From Mucilaginibacter achroorhodeus (GTDB taxonomy: Bacteria; Bacteroidota; Bacteroidia; Sphingobacteriales; Sphingobacteriaceae), in assembly GCF_007846095.1 (NCBI RefSeq), contig NZ_VOEI01000004.1, forward strand, positions 372,001-436,000: a stretch of DNA of 64,000 bases. The letters are read 5' to 3'. How positions within the stretch are numbered: the first letter of the stretch is position 1; each line of letters begins with the position of its first letter. Shown piece after piece: positions 1 to 8,774 of the stretch. Both the position numbers and the translations under genes were made by a program. The notes under the pieces were generated by a model. It saw nothing but the letters and a program-made list of their open reading frames with translations. It did not search any database and had not been told where the DNA came from.

Positions 1-109
1 AAATTCAATCATAATATTATTTTTTGATTAAATATTATCTTTAGATTTATGTAATTGCCGTCAATAAAGTTTTTACGTCCTCGTTTTTAACCAATTAAAC
101 ATTATTTTT

Positions 110-553
110 ATGAAAAGGAACCTTATGTTATCATCGCTGATAGCTGTTATGCTATTTGCTTTACCTTCATTTACTCCTGTTGACACTAAACCTCCTGCTA
201 AGAAGGCCGCTAAGAGAAATGCAGCACCTTTACAGCAAGATTTCCCTGCATGTGGGGCTGTGCTCAACATTCATGTTACATCTTTTTCAGCCTATTCAAT
301 AACCATAGAATGGAACCCAAGTTCAGCCAGTTCTTATGGTATCGGTGGCTATTGGAACACAACCGGTCCAAGCCTGCCACCACCGAGCGGCACCACTTAT
401 GCTAATAGCTTAACGCTTGCAATTCCATCTTCAGCAACAGGTGGCAGGGTAGCTATATTAGCAAAATGTGCAGACGGCAGCACTTCTACCGGCGCTGATT
501 TTTCACATGGGGTGTTGTTTGATAAAAACTCACTTACCTGGAGCACTTTTTAA
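110..553 (+). CDS. Small secreted protein, function unknown
   Basis: A 147-residue protein with an N-terminal signal peptide (KR at residues 2-3, hydrophobic core about 5-20), so it is probably exported. After a basic Lys/Ala/Pro linker (about 26-38) the mature part is rich in Ser, Thr, Gly and Pro with two cysteines (ACG near 47 and KCA near 119) that could form a disulfide. The run around VTSFSAYSITIEW followed by Tyr-rich strands resembles a fibronectin type III beta-sandwich, but the match is weak and I do not assign a family. It stands alone and is followed by a clear hairpin terminator, so it is probably monocistronic. The ATG at 110 is the natural start because the signal peptide begins there. 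Confidence 0.75.
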   Translation: MKRNLMLSSLIAVMLFALPSFTPVDTKPPAKKAAKRNAAPLQQDFPACGAVLNIHVTSFSAYSITIEWNPSSASSYGIGGYWNTTGPSLPPPSGTTYANSLTLAIPSSATGGRVAILAKCADGSTSTGADFSHGVLFDKNSLTWSTF

Positions 554-572
554 GTTATTGTTATAGACGGTA

Positions 573-608
573 AACAACAGGGCCCGCTAATGGCAGGCCC
601 TGTTTGTT
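573..608 (+). terminator. Hairpin terminator after the small secreted protein
   Basis: The arms ACAGGGCC (577-584) and GGCCCTGT (596-603) pair perfectly around an 11-base loop. The hairpin is followed by TTGTT and lies 20 bases after the stop codon. It separates this gene from the converging transporter gene. Confidence 0.7.
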
Positions 609-631
609 AGATATAAATAGGTGACGGTTCT

Positions 632-1933
632 TTAAACTTTTAGGATTATTCTTTTAGGCTTAGCATTTAAAAAATGCATCAATAACCAGGCAACGATATA
701 GGCACAAGCACAGATGCTGAAAAGTATATTATACCCGGCAGTGATATTTCCCGACGCTTTTGCAGCGTCAAGTATCCAGCCGATAAAAAATGGGAACAAA
801 ATTCCGCCTACCGAACCCGCCATACCACCGATGCCAATAACTGAACTTACTGCATTTTTAGGGAAAATATCTGATGCTGTGGTGTAAATATTTGCGCTCC
901 ATGCCTGGTGGGCTGCTGCAGCTAAACTGATAAGGGCTACCGATTGCCAAATATCAGTAGCATACCTGGCCGTAAAGATGGGAACTACGCAAAGCGCAAA
1001 AATAAACATAGCGGTTTTGCGTGCCCTAAATACAGGCATACCTTTTTTAATGAACCATGACGATAGATAACCACCGCCAATGCTGCCCGCAGTAGTCGCC
1101 GTGTAGATGAGGATGAGCGGTAATGTGGGTTTCTTTAGATCGAGGTTAAAGGTGCTTGAGAAATAGGAGGGTAACCAGAACAGGAAAAAGTACCACATTG
1201 GGTCTGTTAAAAATTTTCCTATCACAAGCGCCCACGTTTGTCTAACGCTGAATAAACTTGTCCAGGCAATTTTCTTTTCAACTAATTCACTTTCTGCAGT
1301 TTCTTCTTCAGCATCACTATTGATGTATTCAAGTTCAGCAGTATTAACCTTTTTGTGGCGGGAAGGTATCTCGTAATATATCCACCAGAATATCAGCCAC
1401 ACGAAACCTACAGCACCTGTGATGATAAAAGCCATTTGCCAGCCGTATACACCCAGTATCCACGGAACCATAATAGGGGCCACAACTGCGCCAATATTAG
1501 CGCCGGAATTAAATATTCCGGTTGCAAAGGCTCGTTCTTTTTTGGGGAACCATTCTGCGATAGATTTTACCGCTGCCGGAAAGTTGCCGCTTTCGCCGGC
1601 ACCAAGGGCCGCACGCACTACACCAAAGCCAAATGTGCCTTTCACCAACGCATGCGCCATTGCCGCAACGCTCCAAACGATGAGCGACAAGCTGTATCCC
1701 AGTTTTGTCCCAAGCTTATCTATAAAAGCACCGACCGCTAACAGCCCAACGGCATAAGCAGCCTGGAAAGCCATCACTATATCGCTGTAATCTTTCTCAG
1801 ACCAATTAAATTGCTTTTCAAGCGTGGGCTTAAGTAAGCCGATCACCTGCCTATCCAGATAATTAATGGTTGTGGCAAAAAATAGCAACACAACCACCGT
1901 CCAGCGGTAGTTAGTTTTTTGTGTTTGGCCCAT
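632..1933 (-). CDS. MFS hexuronate transporter, ExuT-like
   Basis: A 433-residue major facilitator with about twelve membrane segments. The start of helix 1 (INYLDRQVIG) is typical of the anion:cation symporter (ACS) branch, which includes the hexuronate transporter ExuT. The loop between helices 2 and 3 carries a divergent GxxxDKxG motif (GAFIDKLGTKLG). It is the last gene of a minus-strand run of four whose other members make the lower uronate pathway (reductase, KDG kinase, KDPG aldolase), and it begins 14 bases after the aldolase. That context supports uptake of glucuronate, galacturonate or a related sugar acid. Substrate choice within the ACS family cannot be read from the sequence. Confidence 0.85.
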   Translation of the reverse strand: MGQTQKTNYRWTVVVLLFFATTINYLDRQVIGLLKPTLEKQFNWSEKDYSDIVMAFQAAYAVGLLAVGAFIDKLGTKLGYSLSLIVWSVAAMAHALVKGTFGFGVVRAALGAGESGNFPAAVKSIAEWFPKKERAFATGIFNSGANIGAVVAPIMVPWILGVYGWQMAFIITGAVGFVWLIFWWIYYEIPSRHKKVNTAELEYINSDAEEETAESELVEKKIAWTSLFSVRQTWALVIGKFLTDPMWYFFLFWLPSYFSSTFNLDLKKPTLPLILIYTATTAGSIGGGYLSSWFIKKGMPVFRARKTAMFIFALCVVPIFTARYATDIWQSVALISLAAAAHQAWSANIYTTASDIFPKNAVSSVIGIGGMAGSVGGILFPFFIGWILDAAKASGNITAGYNILFSICACAYIVAWLLMHFLNAKPKRIILKV

Positions 1934-1947
1934 GATGTAAAGTTGCG

Positions 1948-2610
1948 TTACCTTGCTTCTTTAACCAGTTCTAAAGCGTGCAGGGTATCGGTATATAATT
2001 GGTTATAATTCTTCTCATTTAGCAGTTGCGGGCTTATCAGTTTACTACCCATCCCAACCGCTACAACACCAGCTTTAAACCACGAAGAAATGTTGTCGGC
2101 ACTCATATCAACACCGCCTGTAGGCATCATTTTAACACCCGGGAATAGTTCCTTTACTGCCGATACAAAGCCCGGCCCCAAAACATTAGCAGGAAATAAT
2201 TTCACAAACGAAACATCAAAATAACGGGCAACTTTGTCTATTTCAGTAGGTGTCATACAACCCGGTATCCACAAATAATTATTCGTGATAGCTAAATGAC
2301 CCACTTCTTCTGCAACCACCGGCGATATAAAAAAATCAGCTCCGGCAAAGGCGTAATCATCAAAGTCCTGGGGAGTTTTAATGGTGCCTATCCCCAATAT
2401 GAGGTCTGGCAGTTCTGTTTGCTGCAATTGTTTTAAGACCTTAAAGTTCTCCAATGCAGCCACACCTCTGTTGGTATATTCAATAACACGTATGCCTGCT
2501 TTGTAAAGTGTTTTTACCGCATCTAAACTTACCTGCTTATCGGCATGATAAAAAAGGGGCAACATGCCTTGCGTGATTATAGCATCAGTAATTTCCTGTT
2601 TAGATTTCAT
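1948..2610 (-). CDS. eda: 2-keto-3-deoxy-6-phosphogluconate (KDPG) aldolase
   Basis: A 220-residue class I aldolase of the Eda/KdgA family. It cleaves KDPG to pyruvate and glyceraldehyde-3-phosphate and often also acts on 4-hydroxy-2-oxoglutarate. The Schiff-base lysine is K137 in FVKLFPA, the catalytic glutamate is E44 in VIEYTNR, and the phosphate-binding PTGGV follows further on. Length is normal for the family. Its start overlaps the end of the KDG kinase gene by 11 bases, which suggests translational coupling, and together the two enzymes complete the Entner-Doudoroff-type branch of uronate breakdown. Confidence 0.93.
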   Translation of the reverse strand: MKSKQEITDAIITQGMLPLFYHADKQVSLDAVKTLYKAGIRVIEYTNRGVAALENFKVLKQLQQTELPDLILGIGTIKTPQDFDDYAFAGADFFISPVVAEEVGHLAITNNYLWIPGCMTPTEIDKVARYFDVSFVKLFPANVLGPGFVSAVKELFPGVKMMPTGGVDMSADNISSWFKAGVVAVGMGSKLISPQLLNEKNYNQLYTDTLHALELVKEAR

Positions 2611-3619
2611 ACCGGATAGTGTTTATTATATCGTCAACGGTGCTTGTTGTAGCATCGCCTTCGATAAAAAGCTTTGCAAATGCCGCTGCGGTAGCAAAGT
2701 CTAATGTTTTTTTATAGGATAGTTGATTATAAATGCCGTATATCAAACCGGCCATAAAGCAATCGCCGCTGCCAACTTTGTCAATTACGTTATCGGCATT
2801 GTAGGTTGCAGAGCTGTGAAATTCGCCATCGGCATAAATGGATGTGTAGTAGTTGATGCCATCCTGTTGGTCAAACCGGAAGGTGTTGGCTACCACCTTG
2901 CACTTAGGAAATGCTTTGATGACATCTTCCGATGAACGTAAACCCTCCTTAAGATAGATACTTTTCTGCCCCGACTCGTGGATATCGCCTAAAACGGGTA
3001 TGCCTAAAAGTTTTTCCGCAGCCCATACATTACCCATTATCAGATCGCAATATTTAGCAAGTTGCGGCATCACCTCAATGGGTTGCTTGCCATATTGCCA
3101 AAGCTTAGCCCGGTAGTTAAGATCAACAGATATGTAAATGCCTCGCTCAGAGGCAGCCTTAAGCGCTTCTTCACACAGCTCTGTTGCTTCCTGGCTTAGC
3201 GCAGGGCAAATAGCGCTGAAATGAAACCAGCTAACATCCTGCAGAACCTCATCCCAATTAACAGTCCCAACTTTCAGTTTAGCGAAGGACGAGCCGGCAC
3301 GGTCGTATATCACGGCATCGTGCTTCATATCCTTGCCTTTGGTGAGGTAAAAAGTACCCAAACGACCTTCACTTTTTGAAATGGCGGTAATACCGATGCT
3401 CCGCTTTTGCAGGTAAGTGAGTAACTGATTGGTAAGGCCATTGTCCGGCAGGGCTGTAAAATATTTAACGGGTATGTTCCATATAGCGAGTGCTGTAGCA
3501 ACATTAAGCTCCGCACCACCAACATGGAAAGGCATGGTGTTAGTGGCTAACCATTGTCCGTCCGCGTCAGGGCAAAACCTGAGCAATAACTCGCCGAATG
3601 TTAAGACTTTCCCCGTCAT
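2600..3619 (-). CDS. kdgK: 2-keto-3-deoxygluconate kinase (PfkB family)
   Basis: A 339-residue PfkB-type sugar kinase that would phosphorylate KDG to KDPG. The N-terminus has the family sequence GGAELNVATALA, and the C-terminal signature GSGDCFMAGLIYG contains the catalytic aspartate in the GxGD anion hole. It lies 11 bases after the SDR gene and overlaps the aldolase gene, so the three are very likely one transcript. A plain sugar kinase from the same family is the alternative, but the placement between the reductase and the KDPG aldolase favours KdgK. Confidence 0.9.
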   Translation of the reverse strand: MTGKVLTFGELLLRFCPDADGQWLATNTMPFHVGGAELNVATALAIWNIPVKYFTALPDNGLTNQLLTYLQKRSIGITAISKSEGRLGTFYLTKGKDMKHDAVIYDRAGSSFAKLKVGTVNWDEVLQDVSWFHFSAICPALSQEATELCEEALKAASERGIYISVDLNYRAKLWQYGKQPIEVMPQLAKYCDLIMGNVWAAEKLLGIPVLGDIHESGQKSIYLKEGLRSSEDVIKAFPKCKVVANTFRFDQQDGINYYTSIYADGEFHSSATYNADNVIDKVGSGDCFMAGLIYGIYNQLSYKKTLDFATAAAFAKLFIEGDATTSTVDDIINTIRYEI

Positions 3620-3630
3620 AAAACCAATTA

Positions 3631-4446
3631 TTAAACTCCGCTAAAAATCGAGAAACCACCATCAACGCATATCATGGAGCCCGTTACAAATGCCGATGCA
3701 TCGCTAAGCAACCATACCAAAGCGCCTATCAACTCATCCGGATGGCCAAACCTTTTAAAAGGTGTTTTATGGATCACTGATTCGCCTCTGGAGGTATAGC
3801 CGCCATCAGGCGTGGTCAACAAGTTACGGTTTTGTTCAGTGAGGAAAAATCCTGGAGCCAGGGCATTCATGCGGATAGCATCGCCATAACGGTTGGCCAG
3901 TTCAACGGCGAACCACTCAGTGTAGCAGTCAACGGCTGCTTTACCCATATTATAACCCAATACCTTGGTAACAGCCTGTTTTGAATTCATGGAAGATATA
4001 TTGACTATACTGCCTTTGCCTGTTTGTGCGATGGCCTCACCAAATATCTGCGTAGGGAGGATGGTGCCCCAAAGATTAATATCCAGCACTTTTTTCATGC
4101 CATCGATATTCATCTTAAAAATATCTTCATCAGGCTGTATAACGCCTGCGGGCATATTGCCGCCTGCGCCATTAACCAGGCCATCTATGTGGCCAAATTT
4201 ATCTAATATCTGCGTTTTGGCTTGTGTAAGCGCTGCTTCATCAAGCGCATCTGCAATAAGGGCGATAGCTTTGCCGCCTTTTGCGTTAATGGCTGCAGTA
4301 CGCTCATCAGCAACCTGTTTATTGCGGCCCAGGACGCCAACTGCACCACCTGCTTCAACAATGCCGTTAATAAAAGCGTTGCCTAAAATGCCGGTGCCGC
4401 CGGTAACTATTATAACTTTCCCCTCAAGCGAAAATGAATTGTTCAT
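3631..4446 (-). CDS. SDR oxidoreductase, probable D-fructuronate reductase (mannonate oxidoreductase)
   Basis: A 271-residue classical short-chain dehydrogenase. The Rossmann motif TGGTGILG is at residues 15-22, NGAGG follows near residue 92, and the catalytic Ser (ISS) and YNMGK motif lie in the middle. It is first in the uronate operon and divergent from mannonate dehydratase. The pathway needs an enzyme reducing fructuronate to mannonate and no canonical UxuB is present here, so this SDR most likely fills that step. The substrate is inferred from context only. Confidence 0.82.
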   Translation of the reverse strand: MNNSFSLEGKVIIVTGGTGILGNAFINGIVEAGGAVGVLGRNKQVADERTAAINAKGGKAIALIADALDEAALTQAKTQILDKFGHIDGLVNGAGGNMPAGVIQPDEDIFKMNIDGMKKVLDINLWGTILPTQIFGEAIAQTGKGSIVNISSMNSKQAVTKVLGYNMGKAAVDCYTEWFAVELANRYGDAIRMNALAPGFFLTEQNRNLLTTPDGGYTSRGESVIHKTPFKRFGHPDELIGALVWLLSDASAFVTGSMICVDGGFSIFSGV

Positions 4447-4560
4447 AGGTGTATTGGCTTATACGATGCTTAACCGTTTGGTAAGGTTTATAATGCCTTA
4501 GGATGGCAATGTAGTATAATGCAGGCTAAAATGAAAAAGCAAACAGATTTTTGTTCAATT

Positions 4561-4591
4561 TTTCGATGATGCATATGAGTAATTAATTTTG
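4561..4591 (+). promoter_or_regulatory. Bacteroidota-type promoter of the mannonate dehydratase gene
   Basis: TAATTTTG at 4584-4591 is an exact match to the Bacteroidota -7 consensus TAnnTTTG. A TTTC at 4561-4564, one base off the -33 element TTTG, lies 19 bases upstream, the expected spacing. Predicted transcription would start about six bases downstream, leaving a leader of only a few bases before the ATG at 4603. Confidence 0.6.
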
Positions 4592-4602
4592 TTATTTACG
4601 GT

Positions 4603-5790
4603 ATGAGTTTAGAACAAACCTGGCGCTGGTACGGCCCTCATGATCCGGTTTCTTTAAGTGATGTTAAACAGGCAGGGGCAACCGGTGTGGTTACTGCTTT
4701 GCACCATATCCCTAACGGAGAAGTTTGGCCGGTAGCTGAAATACTTAAGCGTAAGAACGAGATAGAAGCCGCCGGTTTAACATGGTCGGTAGTGGAGAGT
4801 GTGCCGGTGCATGAGGATATCAAAAAGCGCACAGGACAATTTGAACGCTACATCGAGAATTATAAGCAATCACTGCTTAACCTGGGGCAGTGCGGTATCG
4901 ATATCGTTTGTTACAATTTTATGCCTGTTCTGGATTGGACGCGTACCGATCTGGAGTATCGCATGCCCGATGGTTCTACAGCCTTACGGTTTGATATGAG
5001 CCATTTTGCGGCTTTTGATATCCATATATTAAAGCGGCCAAACGCTGCCACAAGCTATCCAGAAGCCATCCGGGAATGCGCTCAAAGATATTTTGATGAA
5101 TTAAGCGAAGAAGGAAAAAGGTTCGTCAGCAAAAATATCATTGCCGGGCTGCCGGGGGCAGAGGAAGGCTATACTTTAGAACAGTTTTTGAAAGTACTGG
5201 CCGCTTATGATGGTATTGACGCCGCTACGCTGAAATCCAATCTTTTCTACTTTTTAAAGCAGGTGATCCCCGCTGCGGAGCAGGCAGGGGTGTTGATGTG
5301 CATCCACCCGGATGACCCGCCTTACAATATATTGGGATTGCCCCGAGTAGTAAGCAACCAGCAGGATATAATTGACATTTATAACGCGGTAGATAGCCGC
5401 CACAACGGACTCACCTTTTGCACCGGTTCGTTCGGTGTAATTGAAAGTAACGACTTACCCGCTATGGTAAAGCGCCTGGCTGATCGCATACACTTTATAC
5501 ATTTGCGCAGCACCAAACGCGATGAATTTGGCAATTTTTACGAAGCAGATCACCTTGCCGGGGATGTAGATATGTATGAGGTGATGAAAGCTTTACTTGA
5601 AGAACGAAAGAAACGCATTACGGAAGGTCGTAAGGATACGCGCATGCCCTTCAGGCCCGATCATGGGCACAAGATGCTGGACGACCTCCACAAGACCACC
5701 AATCCGGGTTACTCTGCTATCGGTAGACTGCGCGGGCTGGCAGAGCTGAGAGGTTTGGAATTGGGTATTAAAAGAGCTTTTGATCTGTAA
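4603..5790 (+). CDS. uxuA: Mannonate dehydratase
   Basis: A 395-residue member of the UxuA family (TIM barrel, metal dependent) that dehydrates D-mannonate to 2-keto-3-deoxygluconate. Family features visible are the N-terminal TWRWYGP, the metal-site segments CIHPDDPP and FCTGSFG, the HLRSTKR strand and the C-terminal PDHGH. Length matches the family. It is transcribed away from the SDR-kinase-aldolase-transporter operon across a 156-base shared control region, and its product feeds KdgK on the opposite strand. Start at ATG 4603 fits the promoter directly upstream. Confidence 0.95.
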   Translation: MSLEQTWRWYGPHDPVSLSDVKQAGATGVVTALHHIPNGEVWPVAEILKRKNEIEAAGLTWSVVESVPVHEDIKKRTGQFERYIENYKQSLLNLGQCGIDIVCYNFMPVLDWTRTDLEYRMPDGSTALRFDMSHFAAFDIHILKRPNAATSYPEAIRECAQRYFDELSEEGKRFVSKNIIAGLPGAEEGYTLEQFLKVLAAYDGIDAATLKSNLFYFLKQVIPAAEQAGVLMCIHPDDPPYNILGLPRVVSNQQDIIDIYNAVDSRHNGLTFCTGSFGVIESNDLPAMVKRLADRIHFIHLRSTKRDEFGNFYEADHLAGDVDMYEVMKALLEERKKRITEGRKDTRMPFRPDHGHKMLDDLHKTTNPGYSAIGRLRGLAELRGLELGIKRAFDL

Positions 5791-5819
5791 TACAGTATTT
5801 TATGTGATTTTACCCAATA

Positions 5820-5875
5820 AGCGTTCACGTTCACGGCATGAACACTTGTGAACACCGTGAACACTGGTGAACGCT
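5820..5875. repeat. Nested palindrome of GTTCAC/GTGAAC units
   Basis: The outer arms AGCGTTCAC (5820-5828) and GTGAACGCT (5867-5875) are perfect complements. Inside them GTTCACG and CGTGAAC also pair, and the right half reads as roughly ten-base direct repeats of GTGAACACT. It lies 29 bases after the uxuA stop, where a terminator or mRNA-stabilising hairpin is expected, but there is no T-tract. A multi-site protein-binding array is the alternative. Confidence 0.6.
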
Positions 5876-5930
5876 GATAGACTCGAACCGTCCTGAAAAA
5901 AGTTTACAGATCAACTTTTGTCAGTGCTTT

Positions 5931-6122
5931 TTACCCGGGATGCACAGTGCCATCGTCCCGGTCTTTATTTGGCTCGGGTATGATCTCGGATGGTATATCA
6001 TCGGGCGCTTCCTTAGGTATCTCAGGCGTTTTCGGGTCTCCGGGCCGGGTTATTTCCGGGCCTTCAATGTGCGCCGGCATCTCCTCGGGTTCGTTCGGTA
6101 TGGTTTTGTGCTGTTTGCTCAT
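5931..6122 (-). CDS. Small acidic proline-rich protein, function unknown
   Basis: A 63-residue protein rich in Pro, Glu and Asp, with repeated PEIP, GDPK and EIIPEP-like segments and no membrane segment, signal peptide or cysteine. It is probably disordered and cytoplasmic. It runs between convergent uxuA and divergent GH92 genes and has its own ATG. The low-complexity composition argues for some caution, but the competing plus-strand frames over the same bases look worse (no plausible protein composition). I do not recognise a characterised family. Confidence 0.55.
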   Translation of the reverse strand: MSKQHKTIPNEPEEMPAHIEGPEITRPGDPKTPEIPKEAPDDIPSEIIPEPNKDRDDGTVHPG

Positions 6123-6202
6123 ATTAATAAAATCAACTATTAAGGCAATTGTTTTTGGGGGATAACTGTCTTTTAAACATCTTACTATTATAAACCTTTA
6201 TA

Positions 6203-8350
6203 ATGAGAAACAGTACTACCTTAAAATTGGCGGTGGCCCTGCTGCTAACGTCTGCAACAACTTTGAAGGCACAGCAAAGAAAACTTAGTTCGTATGTAAA
6301 TACCTTCATTGGCACCGCGCCTATGAACGACCCTAAAATATTGGGCTACGAATTACCTAAAGACTGGCGCTCATGGGCTGGCTTAACTTTCCCCGGCAGT
6401 GCATTGCCAAATGCCATGGTACAATTGAGCCCTATTACCCAATACGGATCAGGTGCAGGTTACCAATATGAGGACGATACCATTTTAGGCTTTACCCATA
6501 CCAATAAAGGCCATTGGAACCTTTGCAACGTGCCACTGATGCCTGTTAGCGGTAAAGGCGGCAAATTTAGCTCTCACTTTAGCCATCAAAAAGAAAGTGC
6601 TTCGCCGGGGTTTTATCGGGTTTATCTTAATGATCAAAAAGTAAACGTGAGCCTTACATCAACCTTACGTGCCGGCTTTCACCGTTACGAGTTTGACAGC
6701 AATACAGACCGAAGTATATTATTTGACCTTGCTAAAGCCAACAACAGGGTTAACGATTGGAAAATAGAGCAAGTTGGTAATGCCCTGCAAGGCTACCAGA
6801 ACGTTGGCGAAGTGATCTACTTTTACGCCGTTGTAAACAGTAAGATAGATAGCGTAGAGAAACGCAACGAAGGCAAGCGTGATGGTTATGCCCTGGCACA
6901 CATCAGCAACCAAAGCAAAGGGCCCGTTGAGGTTAAAATAGGTCTATCGTTTGTGAGCATGGCTAACGCTAAGCTAAACCTGGAGCAAGAGTTAGGCAAC
7001 AAAACGTTTGAGCAGGTGCGTACAGATGCCGCCAACATCTGGGAAAATACCTTAGCCAAAATACAAGTTAAAGGGGGAGAGGAAAAAGATAGGCGTATGT
7101 TTTATTCATCGCTGTACCGCTCACTGCTGTGGCCTTGTTTAAGAAGTGATGCTAACGGCGAGTACACCGATGTTAAAAAGCAAGTAGTGAAAGGCGATTT
7201 CCGTTACTATACAGATCCGTCGCTTTGGGATACTTATCGTAACAAGGATGTTTTGTTGGGGTTGCTTTTTCCAAAGGTTACTACGGATGTGATCAAATCC
7301 CTTAAAGATCATGGCGATAAAACGGGCTTTATCCCCACCTTTTTCCATGGCGACCATGCTGCATCATCTATCGCAGGTGCTTACCTGCGCGGCATAACCG
7401 ATTTTGATATCAAAGATACTTACCGCTTGTTGCTGCGTAATGCTAACATCGAGGGCGGTACACGTCCGTTCATCAGCGAGTATATCAAGAACGGATACAT
7501 TGCCGAACCGGAGCAGCCAAACCCTAACGTTGAGACAAAAGGAAAAGCATCCGTATCAAAAACCCTGGAGTATGCTTATGATGATTATTCCGTTGCGCAA
7601 TTGGCCAAGGCTTTAGGCGATACGGCTAATTACCGCATACTAATGGCCCGCTCTAAAAACTACAAAAATGTGTTTGATAAGCGCGTAAACTTTATGCGCG
7701 GCAGGCAGCCAAACGGCGAGTGGATCCAAAACTTCAATCCGCAATACCCGTATTATGAATACATGTTCCGCGAGGCTAATGCCTGGCAGGTTTCATTCTA
7801 TGCACCGCATGATATGCCCGGCCTGGTAGAACTTTACGGAGGTAAAAAGAAATTTGAGGCTAAATTGGATTCACTGTTCACCGTACCATGGAACCCCGAG
7901 TACAAAGCCCGCAACGTAGAGACCATGATAGGCCAGTACTGCCAGGGAAACCAACCAGATCATGAAGCGCCGTTTGCCTATTACTTCGTAGGCAAACCGG
8001 AGAAATCTCAACGAAAGCTGGATTACATCATGAAAAATCTTTACGGCATCGGTAAAGAAGGTTTGGAATTGAGCGGAATGGATGATGCAGGTGAGATGTC
8101 GTCATGGTACGTGCTAACCTCATTGGGTTTATACACCTTTTCTGCAACTGATCCGCAGTACCTAGTTACCGTACCATTATTTGATGAAGTGAAATGGACA
8201 ACAAGCAACGGCAAAGTGCTCACCATTAAAAAACCGGGCAAAAGCCGCAACCTAAAAGACATTAAAGTTAACGGTAAATCCATCAAAGGCTACTTTGTAC
8301 CCCATAGCTTGTTTAAAACAGGTGGTACTATTGAAGTGGTAACGAGGTAA
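6203..8350 (+). CDS. Secreted GH92 alpha-mannosidase
   Basis: A 715-residue glycoside hydrolase of family 92, calcium-dependent exo-mannosidases (commonly alpha-1,2) abundant in Bacteroidota that degrade yeast mannan or N-glycans. Residues 1-23 form a signal peptide ending TLKAQ, so it is periplasmic or surface located. Family hallmarks are the N-terminal YVNTFIGT, GFTHTNKGHWN, the GNQPDHEAPF segment near residue 580 and GMDDAGEMSSWYV, which holds the conserved acidic and active-site residues, near residue 625. Length is normal. No SusC/SusD pair or other glycosidase accompanies it, so it is not part of a typical polysaccharide utilisation locus here. Confidence 0.93.
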   Translation: MRNSTTLKLAVALLLTSATTLKAQQRKLSSYVNTFIGTAPMNDPKILGYELPKDWRSWAGLTFPGSALPNAMVQLSPITQYGSGAGYQYEDDTILGFTHTNKGHWNLCNVPLMPVSGKGGKFSSHFSHQKESASPGFYRVYLNDQKVNVSLTSTLRAGFHRYEFDSNTDRSILFDLAKANNRVNDWKIEQVGNALQGYQNVGEVIYFYAVVNSKIDSVEKRNEGKRDGYALAHISNQSKGPVEVKIGLSFVSMANAKLNLEQELGNKTFEQVRTDAANIWENTLAKIQVKGGEEKDRRMFYSSLYRSLLWPCLRSDANGEYTDVKKQVVKGDFRYYTDPSLWDTYRNKDVLLGLLFPKVTTDVIKSLKDHGDKTGFIPTFFHGDHAASSIAGAYLRGITDFDIKDTYRLLLRNANIEGGTRPFISEYIKNGYIAEPEQPNPNVETKGKASVSKTLEYAYDDYSVAQLAKALGDTANYRILMARSKNYKNVFDKRVNFMRGRQPNGEWIQNFNPQYPYYEYMFREANAWQVSFYAPHDMPGLVELYGGKKKFEAKLDSLFTVPWNPEYKARNVETMIGQYCQGNQPDHEAPFAYYFVGKPEKSQRKLDYIMKNLYGIGKEGLELSGMDDAGEMSSWYVLTSLGLYTFSATDPQYLVTVPLFDEVKWTTSNGKVLTIKKPGKSRNLKDIKVNGKSIKGYFVPHSLFKTGGTIEVVTR

Positions 8351-8389
8351 GGCAGGCGAGGATAATGTAGATAGCAGCAGTAATTGGGG

Positions 8390-8490
8390 ATTCCCTCCCT
8401 TGGGAGGGGGTAAGGATGGGGTTAGCCACGCAATGAAACCCCTCCCTGCCTTTACGCATTAGCCGCCGCACCCCTCCCAAGGGAGGGAAT
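8390..8490. mobile_element. MITE-like inverted-repeat element, copy A
   Basis: A 101-bp unit bounded by a perfect 20-bp terminal inverted repeat (8390-8409 and 8471-8490) beginning ATTCCCTCCCTTGGGAGGGG. Each terminal repeat is itself palindromic around CCCTTGGG. It has no coding capacity of its own. Its interior shares a GCAGGGAGGGGTTTC block, in opposite orientation, with copy B about 90 bp downstream. No target duplication was seen. Confidence 0.7.
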
Positions 8491-8581
8491 AGTGCTGCAT
8501 TTGATTTGTACTGTGTAAATAACATATATCTTCTGAAAAAAATATATCCAAGATCGCCAGTTGCTGTGGTATTGAATTTTC

Positions 8582-8697
8582 ATTCCCTCCTTGGGGAGGG
8601 GTGGGCAGGTACGTGCGTGAAAAGCAGGGAGGGGTTTCTACAAGCGAATAAGCCCTGCCATTGCTACAATCAACATACCCCACCCAAGGGAGGAAAT
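8582..8697. mobile_element. MITE-like inverted-repeat element, copy B
   Basis: A 116-bp relative of copy A in the opposite orientation. It begins ATTCCCTCCTTGGGGAGGGG and ends in an imperfect complement (8678-8697). The interior GCAGGGAGGGGTTTC block matches copy A on the other strand. Together the two copies fill most of the 418-base gap between the mannosidase and lysozyme genes, which otherwise holds only the lysozyme promoter. Confidence 0.65.
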
Positions 8698-8741
8698 TTA
8701 AACTTTAAGCTAAAGCTGCTCAACGTTGTAACTTTAATAGG

Positions 8742-8771
8742 TTTAAACTCCATCCGCACGCTCTATATTTG
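8742..8771 (+). promoter_or_regulatory. Promoter of the GH25 gene, overlapping an apparent TTG start
   Basis: TATATTTG at 8764-8771 matches TAnnTTTG exactly, with TTTA at 8742-8745 at -33 spacing (18 bases). The possible TTG start at 8769 lies inside this box and cannot be transcribed as a start. The arrangement TATATTTG-CAC-GTG mirrors the helicase promoter at 28563, TATCTTTG-CGCCC-ATG, and points to GTG 8775 as the start with an almost leaderless mRNA. Confidence 0.55.
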
Positions 8772-8774
8772 CAC

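Noticed and set aside
1355..1757. Plus-strand frames of 112-128 codons within the ExuT-like gene
   Set aside because: They are antisense to a clear transporter and show no family likeness.
5820..5875. GTGAAC repeats as a CRISPR array
   Set aside because: Units are about ten bases, with no spacers and no cas genes nearby.
8769..8774. TTG start two codons upstream for the GH25 gene
   Set aside because: It lies inside the TATATTTG promoter box, so it would not be transcribed as a start.
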